Shown here: positions 53,179 through 64,000 of the stretch, one piece after another
Layout: each line of letters starts with the position of its first letter
How positions within the stretch are numbered: the stretch's first letter is position 1
Assembly: GCF_958450345.1 (NCBI RefSeq)
Contig: NC_088782.1
Span: forward strand, 111,320,358 to 111,384,357
Length of the DNA: 64,000 bases
From: Calliphora vicina
Taxonomy: Eukaryota; Arthropoda; Insecta; Diptera; Calliphoridae
Reading direction: 5' to 3'
Translations under genes and position numbers: made by a program
The notes under the pieces: generated by a model
The model's database searches: none
Told to the model about the DNA's origin: nothing
What the model saw: only the letters and a program-made list of their open reading frames with translations

Positions 53179-54735
53179 TTTGATGATTCTCTCATTTAGT
53201 CATTTCTCTTTAAAAGTGTATTAATATTGGTTTTCGAATATGTTTGAATGTGGCCTCCTGTTTTATCCCTTTTGGCTCTTACAATGACCATGTGAAAATT
53301 TAAAACTGTAACAGATTTACACAAAATGTATTTACTCTTGCACATATCATATCATATACAGGAAATGGCTGTGGGCTGTCAACTAGGTAGGACACCCAAC
53401 ATTAAAACAATTTTTGTCAGCTATATTAAATTTAAAACGAAATACATACATGTTCAAGGCAAATAAATAAATATAACATTTTTAAAAACATAGAAAATTC
53501 AATAAACATGTAAATTTATTACGAGTATTTTTAGTTGAAAAACCAGGCCAAATGACAGCCAACCATTACGAATGGAATTGAAAACATAAAATATAATTTT
53601 AAAACTTGCTAAGTGGAAAAAAACCAAATAACACAATTTGGCAGTGAAATTTAAATAAATAACTTAAAATTCCATTAAACAATTTTAACTAGTAAATGCG
53701 GTGGTTACACTTAACAGAACTCTTTCCGCATTTGAACGCAAACAGAGTGCTGACAGTTATTAATTTAGCATGTTTATGGCAAAATGTGATTATGGATTTA
53801 CACGTGTTTCCCATCATAGCTAGTAGACAAAGTGGTTAACGAAGAAAGTGCCGTTAACACAAATTGGCCTTTCTACACAAGCAAGAAAAGTGTATTTGAA
53901 AAAGATTACAGAGACCACCAACCCAGCCATCTATTTTCTTGCATTCTTTAAGTAAAATTTTTTCCTATTTATTTTGCTGTAATTTATCTCCAGCAACCAC
54001 GAAAATAGCAAACTTTACTTTTCTTTTAAAACAAAAACAAAAGCTGAACTCAAACAAAAATAAATGTATAAAGAAATATGCTGAAACACTCGCAGAGAAA
54101 TGTAAATTACAGTTGTTGATTAAACGCAAAAAATAGCAACAGCCATCACCAGAATATAACTCAAACAATAACAAATACTGTTGCCAACATTTAGGAGTAC
54201 AATCTATACTACATTGCAAAGCATACTTTAGGGGTGTTTGCTATTTGTATTGTTTTTTACGGATTATATTATATATTTTTGTACAATATTAGAAATTTCT
54301 ATTGTTATTGTTCGTTTTGCAATTCCCCAATACAAAATAAACAAATCATTTGTCTATTTATGTGGAAAAGCTGGTTTAAAGCACTTTAGGGATTTAATAT
54401 CTAAGAAGTAAACAATTTAGTTCGTGTTGAAAATAAACTTTTTTTTTTTTTTTGCTTAATTTATATTCCGGAATATTAATGAACTAATAATACTACTTTT
54501 ACATATGCATTGTTTTTTATTATTTTGTAATTGAACTGTTAAATATGTATGGGAGAGCTACTAGACTAGACGCAAATAAGTGCCTGTGGCCTTGTTGTGT
54601 AACCTTGAGTATGTTTTGCCTAGTCTGGTTGAAATATTCTTGGGATTCGTGAGGCAGAACATGATGAATTGTTGTTCAGTATAGAAGCTGCTTTGTTTTT
54701 AGATAAATTATGTCTTAAAGACTAGTTCAAATAAG
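53179..54735 (+). other. Intergenic AT-rich stretch
   Basis: No gene, array or terminal repeat is recognised. Confidence 0.45.
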
Positions 54736-54875
54736 TTTTATAGACTTCTTTGACTATTCCTTGGATGTCCTACAATATAAGCTAAACTAAGCCAATATGC
54801 AGACCTAGGATGGAAGCTAAACATAGACCGTATAGACTATATTAGGACCTATGATCGAAGCAATACTAATTAGTT
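54736..54875 (-). repeat. Roughly 40-bp satellite, decayed, inverted
   Basis: About three units ('aagctaaactaagccaatat', 'gcagacctaggatggaagct') are the reverse complement of the 13.5-14.8 kb satellite unit. Confidence 0.65.
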
Positions 54876-55159
54876 TGGAAGGGGTGTACACTATGTGCAC
54901 TTCCACTCGGAGACCATGAGGTCCATTGTGATTCCCTTCAATAGATATATATATATACAGTGAGGAGAGATTGTGAAGAAAGAGAGTCCAAAACCGCTTA
55001 ATAAAAGAAAAGGAAAGAAAGATTTTGTTACGGATTTGGAATCGCTGTAGAACGTCCTTTAAATAGCCACCCTATTCATCGAATGAAACCTAGTATGTTA
55101 CTCAGTTTACAGCCAGCAACATTACTGAGTTCGTCCAGAAATCTGTTTCCTAGTCATTT

Positions 55160-55755
55160 AAATCAATGACCCTGTAGCCTAGGGCAGTTGCATATAATAT
55201 GCTCTACTGTCTCTAGCTCATCTACATCCCCACACACCCTACATAAATCCTGTGTGCCATTATCCCATTTACATTTGAAGGCTCTAATTGAGAAATGACT
55301 GGTTATCACTCCTACTAGAATCCTGAGATTATACCTATCCAACTCTATCAGTGTTCTGGTTGCGTTTGCATTCAGTTTTGGCCAAAAGGCCTTGGACACT
55401 TTGCAATCCGTCCTACTGCTGTAGGATTTGTTGGTATAGTCACGGAATCTTTCATATATTAACCTGTAGTAGTGACATATAGGTGTTCTTAACACCCGTT
55501 CCCTAGTATCATGATCTAGCCAGTTCATCTGCTACCTCATTTCCCTGTATGTCACAGTGCCCCGGTATCCCACAAAATCTTATTGAGTAGTATACCAATA
55601 TATCCTCGAGAGCTCTCCTACAGTCCTCCACTAGGCTGGAATGAATTATATGACATTCCAGAGCGTTTAGTGTCGCCTGACTGCCCACGTATATAGTCAC
55701 TGTGGATTTCCAGATCGCAAAAATCTCTGCCTGGAAGACGCTGCACTCGTTAGAG
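55160..55755 (-). pseudogene. Non-LTR retrotransposon RNase H and C-terminal domain, broken
   Basis: From 55752 leftward the - strand reads NECSVFQAEIFAIWKSTVTI, YVGSQATLNALECHII and FCGIPGHCDIQGNEVADELA, an RNase H domain. A frameshift near 55510 leads to WLDHDTRERVLRTPICHYY and a Cys/His end CRVCGDVDELETVEHIICNC, typical of the C-terminus of I/R1-type ORF2. The motif usually read as SDSQ is VGSQ here, so the catalytic Asp is lost. The reverse transcriptase is absent. Confidence 0.82.
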
Positions 55756-55764
55756 AGTTAGAGA

Positions 55765-55955
55765 GAGAGCAAAACTAATACTTTATAAAGACCTAGGATT
55801 GAAGTTAGACTATGACTTAAGAAGACCTTCGTCGGAAGCTAAACTAAGACTTTATAAAGATCTACAATTGAAGCTAATCGTAAAGTATATAAATAGCTAT
55901 GATTGATGCTAAACTAAGGCTATATAAAGACCTACGATTGAAGCAAAAATAGACG
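55765..55955 (-). repeat. Roughly 40-bp satellite between retrotransposon fragments
   Basis: Four to five units of 'gaagctaaactaagacttta' + 'taaagacctacgattgaagc', inverted relative to the 13.5-14.8 kb array. It lies exactly between the RNase H fragment and the gag fragment. Confidence 0.82.
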
Positions 55956-55959
55956 GCAT

Positions 55960-57360
55960 ACTACCTATCCTATTTTAATCTTTCCAGTTTCCAGAACAAC
56001 TTTACCACCTATGTCTGTTGGTAGGCATATAATTGTAGTCTATGTACCGCCATAGCCATTTCTTATACGCCTAATGTTCGATGCCTTTAGATCAGTAACT
56101 CCGAGTTGCATATCTTGTCTTTGTTCGTGATCTCGACGATGTCTTAGCACTCAATTTCTTGTCTTCTTGCTTTAATTTCAGCTTTAAGGCCGATAGATTT
56201 CTCCATTTGGCCATACAATTTATCCATGGTGTCCTTGTCCTTGTCCTTGTAGCTAATTTCTAATAGGATATCTCCTTTTTGGTTTCTTCTTATTCGAGTA
56301 ACACGTTCTCCCACCTTTTGCCGAAATAGCATTGTTTCTCTGCTGCCTCGAGGTTTTCACTTCCGCTCAACTGCCTTCCAAGTATTGGAGTCCTCGCTGA
56401 GGGAGACTTTGTTGTTTGTAGCTTCCTCCCCCTCTTTAGTTTTCTTCAATCTAATTTTCGCTATTTGAGTATTTGACGATTCTTCTTCCTGGTCTCTACC
56501 TCATTTAGTCATTTTAAAATTTGGGGTTGTCTGCTCGTTCATTTCTACGACCTGAGTCGGGTCGTTTTGCGACAAATAGCTTTCTCCATTTGGCCATATA
56601 ATTTATCCATAGTGTCCTTGTCCTTGGAGTTAATCTTTCAGGGTTGGATCCGCTTTAATTTGTCTCAATATGTCTGCGTATGTTGTCTCACCTTTTGCCG
56701 AAATGATCATAGCATCGTTTCTCTGCTGCCTCCTTCGGGATTTTCTCTTTCTCTGTACTGCCTTCCAAGTATTGGAGTCGTCTCTGAGGGAGACTTTATT
56801 GTTTGTAGTTTCCTCCCCCTCTTTAGGTTTCTTTAATCTACTTTCGCTATTTGAGTATTTGTCGATTCTTCTTCCTGGTCTCTATCTCGTTTAGAGTCAT
56901 GCTACTTTTGGGGTTGTCTGTGAAGACTACTCGTTCGTTTCTGAGACCTGAGTTGGGTCGTTTTGCGACATTTTATCTTTGGCCTTGTAGTACACTGCTT
57001 TTATTTCCTCACTTGCTGCTTTATATCATGATGTACGTTATTTTTACTCTTAATAACTGTGTTATCATGTTTTCTAGCTCTGAGAAAGGCTTCTCGCTTG
57101 GTGTTGTCAGCAACGCGGTTGTTGGAGTGATTTGCGTTGTTGGTGGTGACCTCGCTAATCCGGAGTTTCTCCGAAATGGATTTTCCGCATTTCACGGTAT
57201 CTTATCCTTGGTTTTGTCTGTAGCTTTGGATTCTATTTCAGCCAGATGAGCTACCGAAATATAAGCATTACAATAGTCTGATTTCGGCACTTTCTAAAGC
57301 CGCCGGTACTGTGGTTATTATTAGTATTTTTCTCTTGCTTCATATTGTTCATTAGGGAGG
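55960..57360 (-). pseudogene. Non-LTR retrotransposon ORF1 (gag) relic with internal duplication
   Basis: The - strand at 56332-56144 reads VGERVTRIRRNQKGDILLEI. Then, frameshifted, at about 56130-55960 it reads VTDLKASNIRRIRNGYGGT, TTIICLPTDIGGK and ETGKIKIG, matching the gag domain of I/R1-type elements (R....GD.L.EL...; LRPAYGGTQ...LP; GKI.IGW). Segments near 56200-56560 and 56580-56950 are direct duplicates with a period of about 385 bp. A likely ORF1 start is near 57355 (MNNMKQEKNTNNNHSTGGF). Confidence 0.68.
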
Positions 57361-57680
57361 GGGATGGTCTTTTTTGTGTGCGTTTTTATCCAATCCAGTA
57401 GGTGTTAACCTTGAAACAGACGCTGACCCGGAAGCTGCCCAATCTGGATACCGTCGCGCCTAGACTTTTTGTTTTGACTTGGGATCCACTAAGTCCTCAC
57501 TCTTCTATTTACTCCTCTATAGAGAATTCCCTAGTGGATGGATACCTAATTAAGGACGGTATCCTCTCGCCCTGTTACAGGACTTCGTCGAGCTCTTGTA
57601 CTTTTTAAGTACGCCCTCCATACCTGCCAAAACTAGAGTCCGTGGGGTCGATGCTCCCGTTATCCTCTCCAGAAAATACC
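57361..57680 (-). mobile_element. Probable 5' UTR of the non-LTR retrotransposon
   Basis: GC-richer than the surroundings and continuous with the ORF1 relic; it ends at about 57675 against the roughly 40-bp satellite remnant (57690-57720, 'ggacctaagattgatgcaag'). No ORF. The 5' limit is inferred from the composition change. Confidence 0.45.
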
Positions 57681-57724
57681 CTTGCGGTTTATATAAGGAC
57701 CTAAGATTGATGCAAGACTAAAGC

Positions 57725-58870
57725 AATATACAGTTTTATGCATTTCTCTGTGAGTGACAAAATAATGGCTAATTTTAAGATTGCAATTTAATGATGTTCC
57801 TAGAAAAAAACTCATATTCCTTAAAACCGCCACGTTTGCTAAGGAGCTCCTATTAACTTTTACGTAATACATACTATCCTCTATACTTCTTCTTCATGTA
57901 ATCTCTGACAACCTCCTTGCTAACCCTCACTTTCCCGAAAAGTCCACCATGCTTTTGTTACAAATTTAAAGACTTGACTTGTGTTACAAAACATCTCAGT
58001 AAAAACACTATTAAAAAGCACTGAAGCGTTATTAATGTGACACACATATGAACAGAATAACCATCATATATAGTAAAAGACCATTGAGGATGTAAGTGTT
58101 ATGACCGACCATACAATTACTATGACTGCTATAGTTAGTGCTGGCACAAGTGTAGCGACAGTGACCGGTTTTATAGACATAAGACTCTTTAAGTGCAAAT
58201 ATGCTTGAAAGATACTGCTGCTCAGCACATCAACTTGATTACTGTGTGACTGGGTATAATGTAATGTTGATGTTTTGACGCCATTCTAATGAGGTATATG
58301 GATCCAAACAAAAAAAAAATAAATAAAACACAAGACAAAAGAAAAATAAAGACATTACAATAAGATAAACATAGTACATCTATGGCAAAGATATATAGAG
58401 GGAATTAGAAAAAGAAAATGCTGCATAATTATGACGTTGACTGTGATGATAAGAGAAGGATTTACAATGACGAACAGTACCAGGACTTTGATAATGACAA
58501 TAACAATGAGAGTATGGTATTAAAACCACCCATTGTGTTGTTTACAACTATTTGTTAAATAAATTTAATAATAAAATTTAAACACACTGACAATGACTTT
58601 AGAGCATAACGTAGCAAAATAACCCGTTTAACTTCACTCTACTACACTCTCATAATAGCAACGTCAAGTGCATGTGTGTGTGTGTTAATGAGGAAGCGGA
58701 AGTGTGAGTATTAGACAAACATGTCTTCATATTTGTCATTGTATGTGTCAATGTATGTGTGTTCTATTTATTAAATACACAAAAATGAAAATTTATTACA
58801 CAAATACATGGAAATGCAGATTTTATGACAGTGTGTATGTGTAATATTTAATATTAAAACTTTTTAAGTT
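57725..58870 (+). other. Intergenic stretch
   Basis: AT-rich with a short GT-rich patch (58670-58690). No gene recognised. Confidence 0.45.
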
Positions 58871-58873
58871 GAA

Positions 58874-59466
58874 AACAAGTAAGAGTGTTATATTTGGCTA
58901 TGCCGAATCTTATATACCCTACACCAAATTATACTTTAAAATACAAATTTTAAATATTTTTAGCTAAACAAAATTTATTTTTTTTTCCAAAATAGTTTTT
59001 GCATTTTTTGGAAAAAAATTTTTTTTCGAATTGTTATTTAAATTTTTTTAAATTTAAAAAAAAATTTTTGTTTTTTAAATGTTTTTTTGGTGAAAAAAAA
59101 AATTCGGGTTAAAAAATATTTTTTTCCGATTTTGACCCATTGTAGGTCAAACTTACTATGGTCTTATATACGTCGTTGCAAAGGTCTTTGAAATATCTAT
59201 CATTAGACTTAAACTTCTCGAAAGCATTTCTGACAGAATTATTGAAGATTTGGATCCCGAAGATATCTGGGGTCTTCAGAAAATTGATTGCAACAGACAG
59301 ACGGACAGATAGACAGACAGACATACGGACATGGCTTAATCGACTTCGCTATATATAAGGATCCAGAATATATATACTTTATAGGGTCGCAAAATTATAT
59401 TGTCGAAATTATAAACGGAATGACTAACTTATATTTATACCCTTCTCACGAAGGTGAAGGGTATAA
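58874..59466 (-). mobile_element. INE-1-like element (inverted), near complete
   Basis: The left end aaacaagtaagagtgttata then ggctatgccgaatcttatat is the 3' end inverted. The right end 'tatacccttctcacgaaggt' with 'gaagggtata' is the 5' hairpin end inverted. The internal blocks (gatttggatcccgaagatat, cagacagacggaca) are present; a segment near 59205 is deleted relative to the copy at 45215. Confidence 0.82.
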
Positions 59467-60077
59467 CAACTAAGAGTTTTATATTCGGCAGTATCGAATC
59501 TTATATACCGTTCTCCGAAATATGCTTTAAAATACAAATTTTAAATAATTTTAGATAAACAAAATTTAATTTATATTTTTTCAAAATTGTTTCAAATTTT
59601 TTTTTTATTTTTTTAAAAATAATTTTTGACAAACAATTTTTTTATGAAAAAAAATTCGGATTAAAATATATGTTTCCCGATTTTGACCCATTGTAGGTCC
59701 AACTTACTATGGTATTATATACATCGTTGCAATGACCTTTGAAATATCTATCATTAGATATCAATATTGTCTATATTAATGACTTAGTAATACAGATATA
59801 GATAAAAAATAGGCCAAAAATCAAGGTTGTCGCTGTTTTTTCCTAATATCTCAGTCATTTGTAGGCCGATTTTCCCTATATATTGAAAGTTGATTTCAAG
59901 TTGATTTCAACATACGGAAAGTTGATTTCAACATACAGACGAATATATATATCGACTTCGCTATCTATAACGATCCAGAATATATATACTTTGTGGGGTC
60001 GCAAATGAAAAATGTAGAAATTACAAACGGAATGACAAACTTATATATACCCTTGCCACTCATGGTGAAAGGTATAA
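59467..60077 (-). mobile_element. INE-1-like element (inverted), second in tandem
   Basis: It starts aacaactaagagttttatat, 'tcggcagtatcgaatcttat' immediately after the previous copy and ends 'tatacccttgccactcatgg', 'tgaaaggtataacaag'. The core with (GACA)n is reduced. Confidence 0.8.
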
Positions 60078-60720
60078 CAAGTAAGCTGGTTATATTATGT
60101 TATGAATGGTTATGAATCAGTTATGGTCCGAATAGCACAGAATTTGATAGATTGATTAATTTCTTAAAACTTTAATTAAAATTTCGACAAGAAATTGATG
60201 TTAATATCATTAAATATAAATTATTTATTGACAAGAAAATATTTTTCTGATATAGGGTTTATGGACCGATCCTCACAAATGTTGTTAGAAAGATTTAGGA
60301 TCATATAAAACTTGTTTATATCCAATTTCAACACGATATTAATTATTAAAGGACAATTATGAATGTTCAAATCATTTTCTGAAAGGGGCCTTGTATGGGG
60401 ACTAGGGACATAGTACTTTACAATGTAATTTCAGAGTACTTTGAACTAATTTGTGCAACATTTTATCAATATTGCCGCATAATCAACATATTTATGACTT
60501 CACAAACAGTATTCCGGGGAGACATTTGTAGGGGGGCTAAGTGAAATCATGGATGGATATTGCCCATTTTCAAACCTTATCAACAGCTAGCTTCTTTCGT
60601 TTGGGTACTATCGTATTTTCAACAGACAGACAGACAGACATAGCTAGATCGTCTTAGAATCTTATGAGGACCCAGAATATATATGTATATATATATGCAA
60701 ATGAGGGTCTGCAACAAATA
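60078..60720 (-). mobile_element. INE-1-like element, divergent variant, third in tandem
   Basis: It begins at the shared 'aacaagtaag', has 'ttgtatggggactagggaca' and 'cagacagacagacatagcta', 'gatcgtcttagaatcttatg', and ends with 'tatgcaaatgagggtctgc'. It resembles the long variant at 10157-11213. Confidence 0.6.
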
Positions 60721-60879
60721 TGTAAGAGTGTTTTATAAGGCGGACATAAATTATACATAAAATTCTAGGAACATCCATATTTATACACTCAGATACTAAA
60801 ATGAGATGCATACTAAAAGCAACATTCGAAACACATGTCCTCAATATTACTTCATTGTTCAGTCCAATTATAGATTCAA

Positions 60880-61145
60880 TTGTAAGTCCTTACATTGGCT
60901 TAGTTTATCTCTCATCGTAAATCATTTTATTAAGGTATTAGTTTAGCTTCAATATTATGTCTTAATACACTGTTAGATTAGTTTCAATCTCAGGTCTTAT
61001 TAAAGTCTTAGTTTTGCTTCAATCCAAGGTCTTCTTAATAAATTCTTAATTTAGCTTCAATCATATGCCTTTATGTTGTCTTACATTAGCTCATTTCATG
61101 CTTCTAATCTTTATTTGTTCAATTTCATGCTTCTAGGTCTTTATT
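60880..61145 (+). repeat. Roughly 40-bp satellite, decayed
   Basis: Five to six units of 'agtttagcttcaatcttagg' + 'tcttattaaagtcttag' type, the same orientation as 13.5-14.8 kb and more diverged. Confidence 0.65.
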
Positions 61146-61310
61146 TGAAAAAATGCATTAGTTCTCCTCATGTTTGATTCTAACTTCACAGCTAAATTGT
61201 ATGTCGATAGGTTTAATAATTTAAAATATTAAAAAAGTACCAATAACAGAAAAAATACCAATTTCCCTTTTCACACTTGAACACCCAATGATTCAAATCT
61301 GTATTAATAT

Positions 61311-62125
61311 TGTTACGTTTTAACCTTTTCAAAACGCTGGTTTATTGCCTTTAAATAAACCGGATACTTTTGATTGCAAATAAAAGCCGTTTAGTAGTTT
61401 AAAATGGTAACAACTCTTTATTTATTTAAAACTAGTTGACCGCCCCTGCTTCGCCCGGTAGCATTTACTAATGTTAGTTCTTCAAGTTTCTCCCACATAC
61501 AACTGCCTGTTCTTATTTATTAGCAAATAAAATATCTAAATTTGTACGGCATACTTTAGGGAGCTTTTTTTATTGCAGTTGACTGGACTCAATTTTTTCC
61601 AAGTTTTACACGGAATTTTTGAATTTTTTTTCTTTACAAACCATCTCCTGAAAATTTCGAATCGAATAAAAAATAATCAGCCAAATCGCTCCAGCCGTTC
61701 TGGACCATTTTATTTTTATATATATAGATGTACAACAACCACAGAATTAATTGCCACTCAATGTTTTTTTTATACACGTTTATAAATTCTCAGAAATACA
61801 GACACAATTAATAATGTACACGAATTTACTTGAAAAACACAACACACTTTAAGGCACTCAGTTGATGTTTATTCGAAAAGCGTCTCTGATAAACTCACTC
61901 ACGACTGCAACCTCTGCCACTATTTATAACACTGCCATATGCACTCTAGATTGTTCTTTAACTGTCAAAATTCGAATATTCTAGATCTTACTAATACATA
62001 CGCCATCTGTGGTGTACTTTCTACAATATTCTTTAACTGAATATTCGAATTCGAATACAGCATTGCCAACTTACGATCAAATCAACTGAAAGCTTTTATT
62101 TAATAATGCCCACAGATATGTTACA
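61311..62125 (-). mobile_element. Candidate solo LTR, with an inserted repeat
   Basis: On the - strand it starts TGTAACATATCTGTGGGC and ends AAAACGTAACA, so it has TG...CA ends. About 190 bp in, the - strand reads GTTATAAATAGTGGC (a TATA box), and towards the end AATAAAGAGTTGTTACC, a polyadenylation signal; this U3-R-U5 order is expected for an LTR. No target duplication is visible, which weakens the call. A repeat at 61428-61730 seems to be inserted in it. Confidence 0.4.
61428..61730 (+). mobile_element. RTE-like or related short repeat
   Basis: It begins 'actagttgaccgcccctgct' 'tcgcccggtagc' and ends 'cgctccagccgttctggacc' then 'tttatatatatagatg'. This pattern of a CCCGG-rich head with a 'CAGCCGTTCTGGA' block and a short TATA/GAT tail is seen at the ends of RTE-type elements and their derivatives in many animals. 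No ORF. Confidence 0.45.
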
Positions 62126-62800
62126 GTTTGCTATTACAGCACTGTTAAGCCCTTAAAATCGTTATATTTGAATTCAAGTACAGTTTCGTAACGATATTTA
62201 AAAAGAAGTACCAAGCTCTTTACCTGGATTAGTCCCAATCTACACCTTCTCACTCAAGTTCTACCTAACACAATGTTAGTTAATTTTATTTAAATAAACT
62301 TTAGTATCGTAATGACAGTTCATAACAAAATATTTTATAAAAAAAGTACCAACAATTCATAAATTGTTGACCCCTCAAGTGTTCGAATTTTCAAAAAGTA
62401 CCAAACTTAAATTTGATATTTTTTTTTACTAAGTAAATAATATAATTTGAAATTTATTCCTATGTTTATTGGTTTAAAAGATAAATGGGATAGCAAAAAA
62501 GTACCAAAAAACAGGTTTAACCCATTTTCTCCCCTAAGAGATTCAAATTTCAAAAAAGTACCAAAAAATTAAACGATGCATTTTAATTTTTGTTTGTAGC
62601 TACATTAGTTTAGAAGACATTAGGTAACTGAATTTAACCATTTTACCCCCTAAACATTCAATTTTAAAAATCCCTTCTTAGTGAATCCACATAGGGAGTT
62701 AGGAACCTATAGTTAAAATTTCATATCTCCAACTTTTGGCATTTGGGCTGCGCAATGTTGAATTAGTCAGTCACTCAGTAATATATAAAGATAGATACAT
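62126..62800 (+). repeat. Dispersed repeat with AAAAAAGTACCAA motifs
   Basis: The phrase 'aaaaaagtaccaa' recurs at about 62210, 62340, 62395, 62500 and 62555, and the end 'tcagtcactcagtaatatat' 'aaagatagat' resembles a short-tailed non-LTR 3' end. Similar motifs are at 61225-61260 and, inverted, at 6695-6790. Confidence 0.45.
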
Positions 62801-64000
62801 AGAAGATTACATTTTTTATCTTTAGTTGTATGTCCAATTTTAGCCTGAATATATTTTCTAATTCCATTTCAACATGTTACCAACGAAATAACAAAGCTCC
62901 ATATCATACATAGGGCATCATTATAAACATAACGTGCAGTTATATTTTCTGCTAATATTTACTTTAACTTGACTATCATTATTATTTTAATTTTGAGTAG
63001 TTTTTTTTTTGTCGTTTTCCACATTTTGTTTTTATTTCTCATCATAAAATAATCAAATATTTGTTATAACTGTTATTTAAGCAACTTGATAGAGACAACA
63101 ACAACACCAAAAAAAATATATATTAAGAGCAGGGGTTAAATCCGGTCAAGTGTCAAAAGTATTCATGTTTGCACATAATTAATATAAACGAGTGGAATAT
63201 CAAATTGTATTTTTGGTTTACAGGGTTATGAAGGGATTTAACAAATTTTAGTGATAACTAAATGTAGGAGAAAACTCTTGATAAAATTCATATGGGCAAG
63301 GTCATATTAAATGTCATAAATAAAGTTATTGGTTTGGAAAATGTTTGATTATGTAGAGTGACAGATCGAAATCATTGCTGACTTCTATGCTGATAATATT
63401 CACATTAAATATTTGAAATATTACTTTTAATTAATTTAATTTCCGTATTATTATTTAATTTTTTTGTTCAAACATTTTCTTCTTACTCGGTAATTTGTAT
63501 TTATTAACAATAAATGAATTAAAATCTAGTTTAATAAATGTATAAAAACCAAATTTTTACTAAGAAATATAACTTTGTTTTAAAATTCTGAGAAACAACC
63601 ACATAAATCTTATGATACATATTTACAAAGCAAATACACATAAAATTGTATATATTAAAAAAATATACTTTAAATACAATACTTCCATATTTAATCAAGT
63701 TAAAAAAAACAAATAAAATATTAAAAAAATAAAAAACAGTTGAGTCAATAAAAATCTGTCAGCATAAAGTAAAAAAGCATCATGACTATGAGTTTTATTA
63801 TTTCTGTGTTTCTATTTTGAAATTCGTTTCCTTCATTTTTGTTATAAAAGCTTTTATTTTTTTCCTGTAAAAATGCATTATTTTATGCTTCTCTGAATAT
63901 GTTTATAAAAACATATGTGTTGAATTAAATCGAACATATATGTCAACAGATAAATAGGAAATAATAGCACTGTCAGATTTGACTTTGATAGACTAAGACT
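62801..64000 (+). other. AT-rich end of the window
   Basis: I see no ORF of note, array or terminal repeat. Confidence 0.45.

Noticed and set aside
56567..57249. Overlapping + strand frames rich in Leu/Ser/Phe
   Set aside because: They are antisense to the gag relic and its tandem duplicate and have no recognisable domain.

Overview
This window is nuclear DNA from a higher (cyclorrhaphan, probably calyptrate) fly. The evidence is very AT-rich non-coding DNA, a pericentrin-like protein gene of the dipteran Plp/Cp309 type with long repeat-filled introns, repeats with the end structure of Drosophila INE-1/DINE-1 (Helentron-type) elements, and many Tc1/mariner relics. There is no bacterial or organellar signature, no operon and no CRISPR array.

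Two genes can be supported. (1) The 3' part of a Plp (pericentrin-like protein) gene lies on the + strand from the left edge to about 23.8 kb. Five exons (1611-1805, 3225-3731, 15733-18770, 18843-18953, 22898-23183) join in frame to 1378 codons plus a stop. They encode a long coiled coil, a C-terminal PACT centrosome-targeting domain split by an intron, and a Gln/Ser/Thr-rich tail. The upstream exons lie outside the window. (2) An intronless gene on the - strand (32931-31738) encodes a 397-residue secreted, extremely acidic Ser/Glu/Asp repeat protein. It has a signal peptide, basic cleavage-like sites, a TATA box and a short amphipathic C-terminus. Its function is not recognised.

Everything else is repeat DNA or featureless AT-rich sequence. 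1-23 kb: Plp introns carry two short satellites built from alternating palindromes (39-bp units at 1-705, 41/42-bp units at 1846-3150), a mariner relic split by a precisely inserted MITE (5.1-6.4 kb), a TA-flanked Tc1-like element (7.5-8.7 kb), INE-1-like copies, a Tc1/mariner (DDE) relic, a roughly 40-bp satellite (13.5-14.8 kb), a roughly 122-bp satellite (19.8-20.65 kb) and small MITEs. 24-31.5 kb: duplicated segments, a DDE relic, a foldback element with long inverted ends, an INE-1-like copy carrying two different nested TA-site insertions, and an inverted 21-bp repeat array. 33.4-36.4 kb: a decayed non-LTR retrotransposon region in which reverse-transcriptase motif units are tandemly repeated and one unit is split by a 489-bp palindromic MITE. 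36.4-46.6 kb: transposase relics, elements ending in a GTATGATTAATATTAATTCA-type terminal repeat, a run of INE-1-like copies with an expanded GTCT microsatellite, and a tRNA-like SINE candidate. 47.4-53.2 kb: a large block of 35/36-bp alternating-palindrome satellites in both orientations. 54.7-57.7 kb: gag and RNase H fragments of a non-LTR element interleaved with the roughly 40-bp satellite. 58.9-62.8 kb: three consecutive INE-1-like copies, a candidate solo LTR and RTE-like ends.

The most distinctive signal is the set of satellites, in Plp introns and again at 47-53 kb, that share one design. In each, a TTTTCTATAGAAAA-type palindrome alternates with a GTC...GAC-type palindrome every 35-42 bp, and the unit orientation flips within or between arrays. 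One of these arrays lies inside an element with terminal inverted repeats, which suggests a transposon origin for the family. All assignments come from reading the sequence and recalled family features. No database search was run, and repeat counts are approximate.
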